The position numbers and the translations under genes were made by a program. The notes under the pieces were generated by a model, which ran no database searches, had not been told where the DNA came from, and worked only from the letters and a program-made list of their open reading frames with translations. Shown piece after piece: positions 33,430 to 42,279 of a stretch of 64,000 nucleotides of DNA. The stretch's first letter is position 1, and each line of letters starts with the position of its first letter. The DNA is from Paenibacillus sp. FSL W8-0426. GTDB lineage: Bacteria; Bacillota; Bacilli; Paenibacillales; Paenibacillaceae. Location of the stretch: positions 3,116,001-3,180,000 of the forward strand of contig NZ_CP150203.1 of the NCBI RefSeq assembly GCF_037969725.1, written 5' to 3'.

Positions 33430-34093
33430 AGACGATACGGCCATCGCCGAAATTGAACGGGACTTTTTGGAGATCGAAGGTTTCGAAACGAGCATTGCGA
33501 CGGACGGACATGAGGGCTTGCTTTTGGCTTCCGGAGAGTATGACCTGATTCTTCTTGATCTCATGCTGCCCGGTATGTCTGGATATGACCTGTGCAGAGC
33601 TATCCGCGAGAAGACGAATATTCCCATTATTATGGTTACGGCCAAAAATGAAGTGTCGGACAAGGTTCGCGGGCTCGGTCTGGGTGCGGACGATTACATC
33701 GCCAAGCCGTTTTCACCAACGGAGTTGATTGCCCGCGTGAAGGCCAACTTGTCGCAATACGACCGCTTAACCAATGGTGGAGCCAAGCACTCTCGCGAAG
33801 TCGAAGCCGGTCCCATTCGTATCAACAGGTTAACCCATCGGGTTTTCGTCTATCAGCAGGAGGTTGAGTTCAAAAATAAAGAATTTGAATTGTTATTGTT
33901 CTTGGTCTCGAATCCGGACATCGTGTTTAGCAAAGAGCAGTTGTACGAACGGATATGGGGGATGGACGCGATCGGTGATCTCAAGACGGTTGCCGTACAC
34001 ATTAATCGGTTGCGCGAGAAGATCGAACAGGACCCTCAGAATCCGACTTACATTCAGACCATTTGGGGTGCAGGTTATCGATTCAGGTTATAA
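33407..34093 (+). CDS. OmpR/PhoB-family response regulator
   Basis: 228 residues. The receiver domain has IIEDD, the phospho-acceptor in DLILLDLMLPG (D about 52), the conserved T in IIMVTAK and K in DDYIAKPFSPTEL. The DNA-binding winged helix (about residues 130-228) contains EVEFKNKEFELLLFLVSNPD and VAVHINRLREKIEQDP, ending IWGAGYRF. It is the partner of the overlapping kinase gene and the likely binder of the GTTTAC repeats ahead of this pair and of the ABC gene. AAAGGAGAAG precedes ATG 33407. Confidence 0.95.
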   Translation: MKRILIIEDDTAIAEIERDFLEIEGFETSIATDGHEGLLLASGEYDLILLDLMLPGMSGYDLCRAIREKTNIPIIMVTAKNEVSDKVRGLGLGADDYIAKPFSPTELIARVKANLSQYDRLTNGGAKHSREVEAGPIRINRLTHRVFVYQQEVEFKNKEFELLLFLVSNPDIVFSKEQLYERIWGMDAIGDLKTVAVHINRLREKIEQDPQNPTYIQTIWGAGYRFRL

Positions 34094-34108
34094 GAGATTT
34101 GAACATTG

Positions 34109-34164
34109 GTTTACCTTTTATTAAACACTTTCCCCCTGTCAGTTTAAATTCTGCTGTTATGATG
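34109..34164 (+). promoter_or_regulatory. Putative promoter of the ABC exporter with GTTTAC element
   Basis: GTTTAC at 34109-34114 within GGTTTACCTTTTATTAAAC, similar to the elements in front of the kinase gene though the second half-site is degenerate. Further on, GTTTAAA (about 34143) and a TATGAT -10 (about 34158) are seen. The match is partial, so co-regulation is a suggestion. Confidence 0.4.
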
Positions 34165-34196
34165 AGCTCAGACATCAAATGAAGGGGGAAGTCATA

Positions 34197-36590
34197 TTGA
34201 GCAAGTTAAGGCTGACAGACATCAAGAAATCATACCATAGCGGTGAAACCGTGCAGGCGTTAAAGGGGATATCCCTGGAATTCAGGGAAAGCGAATTCGT
34301 TTCGATCCTGGGACCTTCAGGTTGCGGCAAAACAACGCTGCTTAACATCGTGGGCGGACTGGACCGTTATGATGAGGGAGACCTTTCGCTTGGCGGGCGA
34401 TCGACCAAACATTTCAAGGATCGGGATTGGGATGCTTACCGCAATCATTCCATCGGATTTGTATTTCAAAATTATAATCTGATCGCTCATCAAACGATTC
34501 TACAAAACGTGGAAATTGCCATGACATTGTCGGGAGTACCTGTTTCGGAACGGAAACAAAAAGCCAAAGCGGCTTTGGAATCCGTGGGCCTCGGCAGCAA
34601 GCTGGATAAAAGACCGAATCAATTGTCGGGCGGACAGATGCAGCGGGTTGCCATTGCCAGGGCGCTGGTCAACGATCCGGACATCATTTTGGCTGACGAA
34701 CCGACGGGAGCACTCGATAGTCAAACCAGCGTTCAAGTCATGGAGATCCTCAAAGACATCTCCAAAACGAAATTGGTTATTATGGTTACCCACAACGCCG
34801 ACTTGGCTGAGGAATACAGCAGCAGAATCATTCATTTGCGGGATGGAGAAGTGCAGTCGGACAGCAATCCGATGTTGAACGACAAAACAGGATATGAGCA
34901 GCAGAGCTCGTCCGGAGCTGAGAAACTTAGCTTGGGCAAAACCTCAATGTCCCTGGTGACAGCTGCCTCGTTGTCTTTCAAAAACTTGCTGACGAAAAAA
35001 GGGCGGACGCTCATCACCTCGTTTGCAGGCAGCATCGGCATTATCGGCGTTGCCCTTGTATTAGCCATATCCACCGGTTTATCCAATTACATATCCAAAA
35101 TGCAATCCGAAACGCTGGCGGGATTCCCGCTGACCATATCCGAGAATGTGCAGCAAATCGAAGGACCGCCGGATTCGGCAGCAGGCATACTCACAGGAAA
35201 TAGCGGTGGGGAAGACGATGAATTTCCAAACGGGGATGTTCTTTATTCGCACGACAGCGCGGCGAACACGCAACAGCATACCAACGTATTGACTGCGAGT
35301 TATTTCGATTATGTCTCCAAAATAGGACAAGAACTACCCGGTGCTGTAAATGCGGTAACCTACGGCCGTGACGTTGATATGAACATACTCGCTAAAGGCG
35401 ACAAGGATGTCGTGAGATTTGAGACTACGGTGAACGCTTCGTCTGACATGTCCCCGGGATTCGGGTCCGCCCCGACCTATTGGCAGGAGCTTCCGGACAA
35501 TGAAGAATTCATTACTTCCCTCTATGATTTCATTGGAGAGGGCAGCCGTTATCCGACGGCTGAAAATGAAGTTGCCCTCGTCGTTGATTCTTACAACCGA
35601 TTGGATCAAGCGTTTTTTGAGAAATTGGGTATCTTCACAGAGAATGAAGAGTATAAACTTAGCGACTTTATCGGCAAAAAAATATTGAAGATCGTTCCGA
35701 ACGATCAATTTTATACAGAAAAGGAGAACGGCATTTTTGCTCCGGCAACAGCTGAGTCGTATCCCGAATTGTATGAGGATGCAGATGGGATGGAGTTGAC
35801 AATCACAGGCATTTTGAGATTGAAAGACGGAAATGCATCATCCAGCGGATACTTGTCCGAAGGAATCGTATACACGCCGAAGCTGACGGACTATATTGTG
35901 AACGATTCCGGAAAATCAGCGATTGCCCTGGCGCAGCAGGCTTCCGATCGGGATGTCGTTTTGAATACTCCTTTTGCCAATGAACAGGCCAAGGATGCTC
36001 GCCTGAGAGCGCTGGGTGCGGTCACGACACCTTCAAGCATTAGCATTTATCCAAAAGACTTTGGTGGCAAGGATGAAATCAAACAGTATCTGGATGCGTA
36101 TAATGAAGGCAAATCGGAAGAGGACCGGATCGTATACACGGACATGTCCGAGATGATCGGATCGGCTATTCAGACCGTGCTGGATACGGTATCCTATGTA
36201 TTGATCGGTTTTGCCGCAATTTCTCTCGTCGTCTCGACCATCATGATCGGAATCATCACGTATGTCTCCGTATTGGAGCGCACCAAGGAAATCGGTATAT
36301 TGCGCAGCATCGGAGCAAGAAAAAAAGACATTTCCCGCTTGTTTAACGCGGAGACGTTAATCGTTGGTCTTGTGGCCGGAACGCTGGGCATTGTCATTTC
36401 TTACCTGTTGACTTTGGTCATCAACAGCGTGATCGCTAATCTGCTGAGCATTGAGGGGATTGCCCAATTGACGGTAACCCATTCCGCCATACTAATCATT
36501 GGCAGCATGCTTTTGACCCTGATCGCGGGGATGATTCCGGCTAGAGCGGCAACCAAAAAAGACCCGGTCATTGCTTTAAGAACGGAGTAA
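34197..36590 (+). CDS. Fused ABC transporter ATPase-permease (MacB/FtsX type)
   Basis: 797 residues from TTG 34197, eight bases after GAAGGGGG; an ATG at 34179 in the same frame overlaps that ribosome site. Residues 1-230 are an ABC ATPase (Walker A GPSGCGKTT, signature LSGGQMQRVAIARAL, Walker B IILADEPTGALD). TM1 is near residue 275 (SFAGSIGIIGVALVLAISTG). A large external domain (about 300-655) follows, then three C-terminal helices of the FtsX type with the VLERTKEIGILRSIGARKKD motif. This single-chain design exports or senses peptides, or acts mechanically on the envelope. It is probably the target of the adjacent two-component system. Confidence 0.9.
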   Translation: MSKLRLTDIKKSYHSGETVQALKGISLEFRESEFVSILGPSGCGKTTLLNIVGGLDRYDEGDLSLGGRSTKHFKDRDWDAYRNHSIGFVFQNYNLIAHQTILQNVEIAMTLSGVPVSERKQKAKAALESVGLGSKLDKRPNQLSGGQMQRVAIARALVNDPDIILADEPTGALDSQTSVQVMEILKDISKTKLVIMVTHNADLAEEYSSRIIHLRDGEVQSDSNPMLNDKTGYEQQSSSGAEKLSLGKTSMSLVTAASLSFKNLLTKKGRTLITSFAGSIGIIGVALVLAISTGLSNYISKMQSETLAGFPLTISENVQQIEGPPDSAAGILTGNSGGEDDEFPNGDVLYSHDSAANTQQHTNVLTASYFDYVSKIGQELPGAVNAVTYGRDVDMNILAKGDKDVVRFETTVNASSDMSPGFGSAPTYWQELPDNEEFITSLYDFIGEGSRYPTAENEVALVVDSYNRLDQAFFEKLGIFTENEEYKLSDFIGKKILKIVPNDQFYTEKENGIFAPATAESYPELYEDADGMELTITGILRLKDGNASSSGYLSEGIVYTPKLTDYIVNDSGKSAIALAQQASDRDVVLNTPFANEQAKDARLRALGAVTTPSSISIYPKDFGGKDEIKQYLDAYNEGKSEEDRIVYTDMSEMIGSAIQTVLDTVSYVLIGFAAISLVVSTIMIGIITYVSVLERTKEIGILRSIGARKKDISRLFNAETLIVGLVAGTLGIVISYLLTLVINSVIANLLSIEGIAQLTVTHSAILIIGSMLLTLIAGMIPARAATKKDPVIALRTE

Positions 36591-36641
36591 CGCGCTTGAC
36601 CGATGTTGACTGAACATTGCATGTAACATTTGAACGTTAAC

Positions 36642-36725
36642 CAAAAGCAGCCATCCAAAGATCAATGTCCTTAAGATAAGTTCTAAACTTAATGACATTG
36701 ATCCAAGGAAGGCTGCTTTTTTTTG
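36642..36725. terminator. Bidirectional terminator
   Basis: Long imperfect hairpin: AAAAGCAGCC (36643-36652) pairs with GGCTGCTTTT (36711-36720), and inner AGATCAATGTC pairs with GACATTGATC. It has A-runs before and T-runs after, so it serves both the ABC exporter (plus) and the convergent AraC gene (minus). Confidence 0.85.
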
Positions 36726-36726
36726 G

Positions 36727-37593
36727 TTAATCGGATGCATGATCGCCAAACATGTCCTTTTGATTCTGTTTGCGGAAACTGCGCGGGGATTCGCCAACCG
36801 TTTTCGTAAAAAGAATCGTGAAGTAGTTCGGGTTGTCGTAGCCGACCAGTTTGGCAATTTCCCATATCTTTTTATTGGTCGAAACGAGAAGACGGGTCGC
36901 TTCGCCCATCCGCCGCTGAATTAAGTAATGATAGGGGGAAGTCCCGTAACGATTTTTGTACATATGGATCAAATAATAGAAGTCGATATGGAACTGTTCC
37001 GCCAGCTCCTTCAGCTTGATGTTTTGCCGATAGTTCGTGTCCAGATAATCTTTGATGCTTTCGGCGAGCGTGTTGCCGCGAACAATTTCTCCGGTGGCAA
37101 GCTGATGGCGTGACATGCGCTCAATGATCATTAACAGTGCTTTGAGTACATGCTGGGATACCACCTCGTAACCGTCTTCACGAATCGAAAATTCATTAAA
37201 CAAGGTTTGCATCAAGGAGCGGATTTCTTCCGAATAACGGTTCGCGCGAAGGATGGGTTCACTGCCGGGGGGAACGACCCAATCATGATTTACGCGGGTA
37301 CCTTCCTTGAAACGGAAGCCGCAATACAGCGTCGATAACGGGAAATCCGGGTTCGACTTTTCTTCGTGCAGCGTCCCTCTGTTGTAAATGAGCAGATCTC
37401 CCTTTTGGGCCAAATGATTGATCCCATTGATGGTAAACGAACCTTTGCCGTCATTGACGTAGATGATCTCGTGCAAATCGTCATGCTTATGCGTTGGAAA
37501 ACTCCAATGAGGATGGTCGGCCAGCTTGCCTACATAAATAATGATGCAATCCTGATCCTCATGCCGATGGCCGGATTCATGGCGTGTATTCAT
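36727..37593 (-). CDS. AraC-family regulator with cupin sensor
   Basis: 288 residues. The N-terminal cupin (HWSFPTHKHDDLHEIIYVND, GKGSFTINGINHLAQKGDLL) binds a small ligand, probably a sugar. The C-terminal 100 residues have the AraC double helix-turn-helix: LKELAEQFHIDFYYLIHMYK, then RYGTSPYHYLIQRRM and KIWEIAKLVGYDNPNYFTIL. It is divergent from the MFS gene 240 bases away, so it may control that exporter. The ribosome site is weak (GAAGGGA about 16 bases before ATG 37593). Confidence 0.9.
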   Translation of the reverse strand: MNTRHESGHRHEDQDCIIIYVGKLADHPHWSFPTHKHDDLHEIIYVNDGKGSFTINGINHLAQKGDLLIYNRGTLHEEKSNPDFPLSTLYCGFRFKEGTRVNHDWVVPPGSEPILRANRYSEEIRSLMQTLFNEFSIREDGYEVVSQHVLKALLMIIERMSRHQLATGEIVRGNTLAESIKDYLDTNYRQNIKLKELAEQFHIDFYYLIHMYKNRYGTSPYHYLIQRRMGEATRLLVSTNKKIWEIAKLVGYDNPNYFTILFTKTVGESPRSFRKQNQKDMFGDHASD

Positions 37594-37832
37594 TAATGAT
37601 TAATGTCTTCCCTTCAACAATCTGAATTGAAATGACAACATATATAATGTTTTGAGACAACATCACAACAACCTTGATTGTCGCTTTTCATGTCTGACAG
37701 TACAATTTCACTATCCAATAAGTAATATATATTGAAACTGAAAGGAAGGGAAAGCAAAATTATTATAAAAAGAGGTCTGTTCAAGAAAATAAAGCGCTTG
37801 CAACATTAGAAAGGAATAGTGAGGGTTTATAA

Positions 37833-39053
37833 ATGACCAGAAAAAGTGAAAATTTACTTATTTTAATACTCACGCTCGTCAGCTTTGTATTGGGGACGAC
37901 CGAATATGTGATCGTTGGCGTGCTGAAGGAAATAGAAAGTTACATGCAAGTGTCGCTGGCAGCCGCAGGAACGCTGGTGTCCGGTTTTGCCATCGCCTAT
38001 GCGATCGGAACGCCGTTTGCGGTTGCGTTTCTGGCCAAAATATCGAGAAGAAGCTCCATATTGATTGGATTTGCGATTGTGATTGCCTTGAATTTGCTGA
38101 CCGTGTTTTCGACGTCATTTGCTTCCTTGATGGCGATTCGCATCGTTTCGGCCATCGCTTGCGGGCTTACGATATCGCTTTCGATCTCGATTGCCAACGA
38201 TGCGGTCAGCCGGGAACGCAGAGGGGAAGCCATCGCGTGGATCTTGGGCGGCTTTTCCATCGCCAACGTGCTTGGCGTTCCGCTGGGTACCTTCATCGGC
38301 CAGCATTTGAACTGGCCCATGACCTTCGTGGTTACGGCATGTATCGGCGCTCTGCCGTTTGCGTTGATGTTTCGCGTGCTTCCGCGCCAAACGACGACGA
38401 TCGTCGGTTCGTTCAGCGATCAGATGACGCTCTTTATGAAACCGCGCATTTTGCTGGCCTGCTTGATTCCGGTGCTTGGAAACAGCTGTATTTTCGTGAC
38501 ATTTACGTATATCACGCCGCTGCTGGGACAGTCCATGGGCGTGCCTGAACGCTGGATCAGCGCCGTGCTTCTCATCTATGGAGCCTGCAGCATTTTGAGT
38601 AACTGGATCGGCGCAAAAATCGCCAAGGGCGATTTTATGACCAAGCTCAAGTGGCTGTTTGTCATCCAGGCTGCCGTCTTTCTTGGGCTCAGCTTCGCCG
38701 TGTCCCAACTTTGGCTCGGCTTGGCGTGTTTGTTCCTGATCGGCTGCTTATCCTCCTCAATGAGCGCGGCATCCCAGCTGTACCTGTTCGAGGTAACCGG
38801 AGCGATTGCTCCGAACTCCAAGCCGTTTGCTTCGACGCTGCTGCCTGTTGCTGCTAACGTGGGCATCGCGCTCGGCTCCGGTGTCGGCGGACTTGCCGTT
38901 AATCTGGGCGGCGTCAACTGGGTGCCTCCGGTTGCCGTGATCCTGGCTTTGCTGGCATTTGTCATTACGAGAGTATGTCATAGCTCGATTCAATTGAAAC
39001 CTGAAGAAGACAAAAGTACACCAAAGGTGTTACCTCAATCCCAGTACCAATGA
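37833..39053 (+). CDS. MFS transporter, AraJ/sugar-efflux type
   Basis: 406 residues with 12 hydrophobic helices. The start LTLVSFVLGTTEYVIVGVLK is the hallmark of the DHA1/AraJ-like subgroup (G-T-x-E-Y/F), RRGEAIAWILGGFSIANVLG matches motif C, and PNSKPFASTLLPVAANVGIA is conserved late in the family. Likely a proton-driven efflux pump for sugars or drugs. GAGGG is six bases before ATG 37833. A weak cre-like AAAGCGCTTGCA occurs at about 37792-37803. Divergent from an AraC gene. Confidence 0.88.
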   Translation: MTRKSENLLILILTLVSFVLGTTEYVIVGVLKEIESYMQVSLAAAGTLVSGFAIAYAIGTPFAVAFLAKISRRSSILIGFAIVIALNLLTVFSTSFASLMAIRIVSAIACGLTISLSISIANDAVSRERRGEAIAWILGGFSIANVLGVPLGTFIGQHLNWPMTFVVTACIGALPFALMFRVLPRQTTTIVGSFSDQMTLFMKPRILLACLIPVLGNSCIFVTFTYITPLLGQSMGVPERWISAVLLIYGACSILSNWIGAKIAKGDFMTKLKWLFVIQAAVFLGLSFAVSQLWLGLACLFLIGCLSSSMSAASQLYLFEVTGAIAPNSKPFASTLLPVAANVGIALGSGVGGLAVNLGGVNWVPPVAVILALLAFVITRVCHSSIQLKPEEDKSTPKVLPQSQYQ

Positions 39054-39078
39054 GTAGAACAACAGATGTCATTCCAGG

Positions 39079-39106
39079 AAAAGTCGCGATGATGGCGACT
39101 TTTTTC
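39079..39106 (+). terminator. Terminator of the MFS gene
   Basis: AAAAGTCGC (39079-39087), seven-base loop, GCGACTTTTTT. Clear intrinsic terminator. Confidence 0.85.
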
Positions 39107-39225
39107 GTTTTCAAAGAAATGAATTGGGGCTTGGGAAACGAGCTTTTGCCTAAGCGAACAAAAAATAGACATGAAGCGGCAACATTCTGCTTCCGCCATT
39201 CGTTTATTTCGTTGAGGTGATCCAT

Positions 39226-39960
39226 ATGAAAACGATGATGTTTGGTCGATCGCTAATGACGTTATTTTTAGTTCTGATGCTTCTCGTGGGTTGCAATACT
39301 GCGGAAAAAGGGCAGGAGACGTCGAAGTCAGCATGCAAGGAAGTGGTTGACTGGGTTGATTTTATGATCATCAACGAGATTACCTATGTCCGAAACAGCG
39401 ATGAAACGATGGTCATCAAGCCGGAACAAATCGGGGATAAGGTAGGGGAGGTCAATTACACGTTGAGCGGTCATGCTTGCTCAGACCATGTATCCCAAAA
39501 CGGGGATGCTGCATTTCTGCCCATCGGAACGGAAGTGCGTGAATTAAAAGGGTATCAATCGCAATTCCGCGTTGTCGCAGAAGGTAAGATTTACCAAGCC
39601 GACGATAACCCTAATGCCAGCACGCTGGGTGACCTTTTGGATATTGAAGGCAAAGTGCAGAAAGTTAGCCTCGAAAGCGGCATTGACGGCAGTAGGATCG
39701 GCGACTTCTCTAAAGATGCGGCAGCGGACTTCATTAGCGAACTGATTCCCTTGAAATATGTCGGGTTCGATGAGGTTTATAAAAAAGCAAAACATGAGTC
39801 CGGCGTTTTTTTGCGCGTGCACCTGCAGGACGGTACGTCATTCAGGATGGTGTTTTATCCAAAAGCAAATGCATTTACGGACGGAGCGTTTGGGACGGAA
39901 AAATTAAAGAGGTTGATCATGTCACAAAGACAACAAATTAAAGCAGCTGCAGGAATGTAA
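39226..39960 (+). CDS. Hypothetical lipoprotein
   Basis: 244 residues from ATG 39226, six bases after GAGGTG. The signal peptide MTLFLVLMLLVGC ends in a lipobox cysteine. The mature part is soluble and polar, with two apparent repeats of extended strands (EITYVRNSDETMVIKPEQIG, ELKGYQSQFRVVAEGKIYQA) and a C-terminal region GVFLRVHLQDGTSFRMVFYP. CKEVVDWVDFMIINEITY is typical of uncharacterised Bacillales lipoproteins. Function is not recognised. Its own terminator overlaps the stop codon. Confidence 0.8.
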   Translation: MKTMMFGRSLMTLFLVLMLLVGCNTAEKGQETSKSACKEVVDWVDFMIINEITYVRNSDETMVIKPEQIGDKVGEVNYTLSGHACSDHVSQNGDAAFLPIGTEVRELKGYQSQFRVVAEGKIYQADDNPNASTLGDLLDIEGKVQKVSLESGIDGSRIGDFSKDAAADFISELIPLKYVGFDEVYKKAKHESGVFLRVHLQDGTSFRMVFYPKANAFTDGAFGTEKLKRLIMSQRQQIKAAAGM

Positions 39961-39985
39961 CAAACATTCCGCAGCTGTTTTTTTA
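39942..39985 (+). terminator. Terminator overlapping the lipoprotein stop
   Basis: AGCAGCTGCAGGAATGT and ACATTCCGCAGCTG form a long stem around the TAA stop and are followed by TTTTTTT. Confidence 0.88.
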
Positions 39986-40024
39986 TTTTAAAAGAATAAT
40001 AATGTTTTGTTAAACAACAATAAT

Positions 40025-40041
40025 TTATTGTAAAACGATAA
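40025..40041 (+). promoter_or_regulatory. Possible autoregulatory operator of the DUF2975-XRE pair
   Basis: TTATTGTAAAACGATAA is a near-palindrome (TTATTGT/ACGATAA, six of seven pairs) 47 bases before the DUF2975 start, in an otherwise AT-rich promoter. The downstream XRE protein is the natural candidate binder; this is inference only. Confidence 0.3.
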
Positions 40042-40087
40042 ATTTCATGATACATTCATTTCACGAAAACAAGCGAGGTGTTTAAAA

Positions 40088-40564
40088 GTGAAACGAGGTT
40101 CAACCATTTTTCTGAAGGCAGCCGTCCTGTTGATTGGGATTCCGGTTCTGGTTTTGGGCGTTTTTGGACTGTATTGGTTCATGAATCATCCGGCAAATCC
40201 TGAATATGCTCACATGCTGTATCCCGCGTTGTTGATTGCCTATGTCTCGGTAATCCCTTTCTTCATGGCGCTGGTACAGGCGTTCCGGCTTCTGGGTTAC
40301 ATTGATGCGAACCAAGCGTTCTCCGAGGTTTCGGTGAGGGCCTTGAAGAAAATCAAACAATGCGCCGTTGCGATCAGCATCCTGTATGTCCTCATGATGC
40401 CCTTTGTGTATCTCGTTGCAGAGAAAGACGATGCGCCAGGCCTCATTTTGATCGGAATGATCCCGATCTTTGCTTCACTGGTCATAGCAGTCTTTGCGGC
40501 CGTTCTTCAGCGACTCTTGCAGGAAGCTGCAGACATCAAATCAGAGAATGACTTCGTTATTTGA
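40088..40564 (+). CDS. DUF2975 membrane protein (YoaS-like)
   Basis: 158 residues, four membrane helices (FLKAAVLLIGIPVLVLGVFG; ALLIAYVSVIPFFMALVQAF; AISILYVLMMPFVYLV; LILIGMIPIFASLVIAVFAA). LLGYIDANQAFSEVSVRALK, with its charged loop after helix 2, is the family signature. It is followed after 11 bases by a 73-residue XRE-type regulator, the same pairing as YoaS-YozG in Bacillus. Function unknown; the pair is often read as a membrane protein that titrates or tunes its small regulator. GCGAGGTG precedes the start codon. Confidence 0.85.
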   Translation: MKRGSTIFLKAAVLLIGIPVLVLGVFGLYWFMNHPANPEYAHMLYPALLIAYVSVIPFFMALVQAFRLLGYIDANQAFSEVSVRALKKIKQCAVAISILYVLMMPFVYLVAEKDDAPGLILIGMIPIFASLVIAVFAAVLQRLLQEAADIKSENDFVI

Positions 40565-40575
40565 GGTGAAAGCAT

Positions 40576-40797
40576 ATGGCCATTATAATCAATATTGACG
40601 TCATGCTGGCGAAGCGAAAAATGAGTGTCACGGAGCTGTCCGAAAAGGTGGATATCACGTTAGCCAACATGTCCATTCTGAAGACCGGCAAGGCGAAAGC
40701 CATACGTCTATCAACGTTGGATGCGATATGCAAGGCGCTCCAGTGCCAGCCCGGAGATATTCTGGAATACGTGGATGAAGAAGAAAGCGATAATTGA
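40576..40797 (+). CDS. Small XRE-family regulator (YozG-like)
   Basis: 73 residues: almost only a Cro/C1-type helix-turn-helix (RKMSVTELSEKVDITLANMS, then SILKTGKAKAIRLSTLDAIC, KALQCQPGDILEYVDEEE). TGAGGTGAAAG precedes ATG 40576. It forms a two-gene operon with the DUF2975 protein and probably regulates that operon. A terminator follows within 40 bases. Confidence 0.9.
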   Translation: MAIIINIDVMLAKRKMSVTELSEKVDITLANMSILKTGKAKAIRLSTLDAICKALQCQPGDILEYVDEEESDN

Positions 40798-40832
40798 CGA
40801 TGGTAGTACAGAATGTCTTACGCCAGGCCAAG

Positions 40833-40858
40833 AAGTCCCCAGCATCGGGGACTTTTTT
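40833..40858 (+). terminator. Terminator of the DUF2975-XRE operon
   Basis: AAGTCCCC, six-base loop AGCATC, GGGGACTT followed by TTTT. Confidence 0.88.
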
Positions 40859-40924
40859 GTCCCAAGAATTCATATTCCTTAAAAAGAAGGCTGTATTAGA
40901 CTTACTTGTTGATTTGCATTACAA

Positions 40925-40956
40925 AAGTTAACCGCCCACTGAATGGCGGTTAACTT
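40925..40956 (-). terminator. Terminator of the minus-strand GNAT gene
   Basis: Perfect 12-base stem AAGTTAACCGCC (40925-40936) and GGCGGTTAACTT (40945-40956). On the minus strand TTTTG follows. It lies 19 bases past the GNAT stop. Confidence 0.75.
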
Positions 40957-40974
40957 AAACCAATGACTATTCAT

Positions 40975-41445
40975 CTATAAGTGCTTTTCATAAAATACCA
41001 TCGTCATTTTGTCGTTAATTACTTTTGTTGAACCCGTTTTTTTATAGCCTATCTTTTCATACAAATAACAGTTTCCTTTCTCTTGTAAGATGGTACCCAA
41101 TTTCCATGACTTTGCATCATCATAGATCTGCTCAACTATTGTAAAGACTTTTTGAGCAATTCCTTTTCCTTGATGTTCCGGCAGTATAAAAATTGGGCTA
41201 ACACTATAGATTTGATTTTCTTTTTTCACAACTCTAATTCCACCAACAGCAACCTCAAGATGATGAATGATGAAATAATCTGTAAAAGATTGATTGATTT
41301 GAGTAATCATTCTTTCTACGGTTTCATTGGCGGGGCTTGTTTCAAAATCCTGATATTTTTCCAACAAGGGCATAAATGCTTTGACTTTCATTTCATGAAT
41401 GGTCACTGCATCTTTTACATCTGCTTTGCATAATGAAACCTCCAT
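40975..41445 (-). CDS. GNAT family acetyltransferase
   Basis: 156 residues. The acetyl-CoA loop is LPEHQGKGIAQKVFTIVEQI (Q-x-x-G-x-G/A) and the C-terminal signature is NCYLYEKIGYKKTGSTKVIN. Substrate unknown. AGGAGG lies ten bases ahead of ATG 41445. The gene and its surroundings are noticeably AT-rich relative to neighbours, which hints at separate acquisition, but it is a single gene with its own terminator. Confidence 0.88.
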   Translation of the reverse strand: MEVSLCKADVKDAVTIHEMKVKAFMPLLEKYQDFETSPANETVERMITQINQSFTDYFIIHHLEVAVGGIRVVKKENQIYSVSPIFILPEHQGKGIAQKVFTIVEQIYDDAKSWKLGTILQEKGNCYLYEKIGYKKTGSTKVINDKMTMVFYEKHL

Positions 41446-41571
41446 TAAATATATACCTCCTATTGAGATGCTTGCTAAAAATACAATTTATAGTACATGC
41501 TCTGTGAACTTAGTACAAGAAAGATGTTCGTCTAAATATCAATATTAAGGATTAACATAGTCATTAAAAAC

Positions 41572-41603
41572 AAAAAAAGCAACCTGCAAACGGCTGCTTT
41601 GGT
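41572..41603 (-). terminator. Terminator of flgB
   Basis: On the minus strand AAAGCAGCC, a seven-base loop and GGTTGCTTT are followed by a run of T. Starts just after the flgB stop. Confidence 0.75.
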
Positions 41604-41606
41604 TCG

Positions 41607-42017
41607 TCACTTCAGATCCTGCAAAAGATTTTTCATTTTCTTGTAATGTCCGCTGACGCGATCGACCATGTAGTTATACAATAGTTGGTTCTCGGCAAGA
41701 TCTGCCATTTCGATATCGATATCGACGTTGTTGCGATTGTTGTTCATCGTTGTATCGGTATGTTCAACGATCCGGTAAGGGACTACCGACGAATGGGGAG
41801 CCTTGGCGGGCAGATGTTTCGGATGAGTCTGTTTCAAATCCAGCTCCGGGGTGTTGCCGTTTTCGATCATCCGGCGAAGCTCATCCTCGAACGCAACCGA
41901 CTTCTTTTTGTAGTTGGGTGTGTCCGCATTGGCAATGTTATTGGTAATTACACCGTGTTTCGTATTCAGTATTTGTAAAAGCGATTCATTACGTCTTGAA
42001 GTGTTGGTTTCTATCAC
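41607..42017 (-). CDS. flgB: Flagellar basal-body rod protein FlgB, solitary copy
   Basis: 136 residues from GTG 42017, with AAGGAGG nine bases upstream. LNTKHGVITNNIANADTPNY is the conserved N-terminal rod-protein motif, followed by the FlgB-specific KKKSVAFEDELRRMIENG, and the C-terminal DIDIEMADLAENQLLYNYMV region that stacks in the rod. FlgB forms the proximal rod of the flagellum. It normally heads the flgB-flgC-fliE operon; here it is alone with its own terminator, between a GNAT gene and a beta-galactosidase. A second, accessory copy of FlgB is the simplest explanation. Confidence 0.9.
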   Translation of the reverse strand: MIETNTSRRNESLLQILNTKHGVITNNIANADTPNYKKKSVAFEDELRRMIENGNTPELDLKQTHPKHLPAKAPHSSVVPYRIVEHTDTTMNNNRNNVDIDIEMADLAENQLLYNYMVDRVSGHYKKMKNLLQDLK

Positions 42018-42279
42018 GTCTTAGCCTCCTTCACGGCGAATGCTTTCCATCCTCTCCATGATAGAAAGCAGCATGCAGACTGTCAACATAGCAGTTGTTA
42101 CATATAGTTACATGTACATATCATTTATAACACTGATTTTTTACAAAATGGACATCCATTCTTTATTGGGCAATGAATGTTGAAAGTTCTTGAAATCTCC
42201 GCGGTTATACACGAGAATTACATTAAGTTCATGACGAGACGAGGCTGCAATGAGGCCATCGATGAAAGGGAGTGCGAAT

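Noticed and set aside
37785..37803. cre site ahead of the MFS gene
   Set aside because: AAAGCGCTTGCA matches the cre consensus at only about 12 of 15 positions, with both conserved leading bases missing; too weak to call as a feature.
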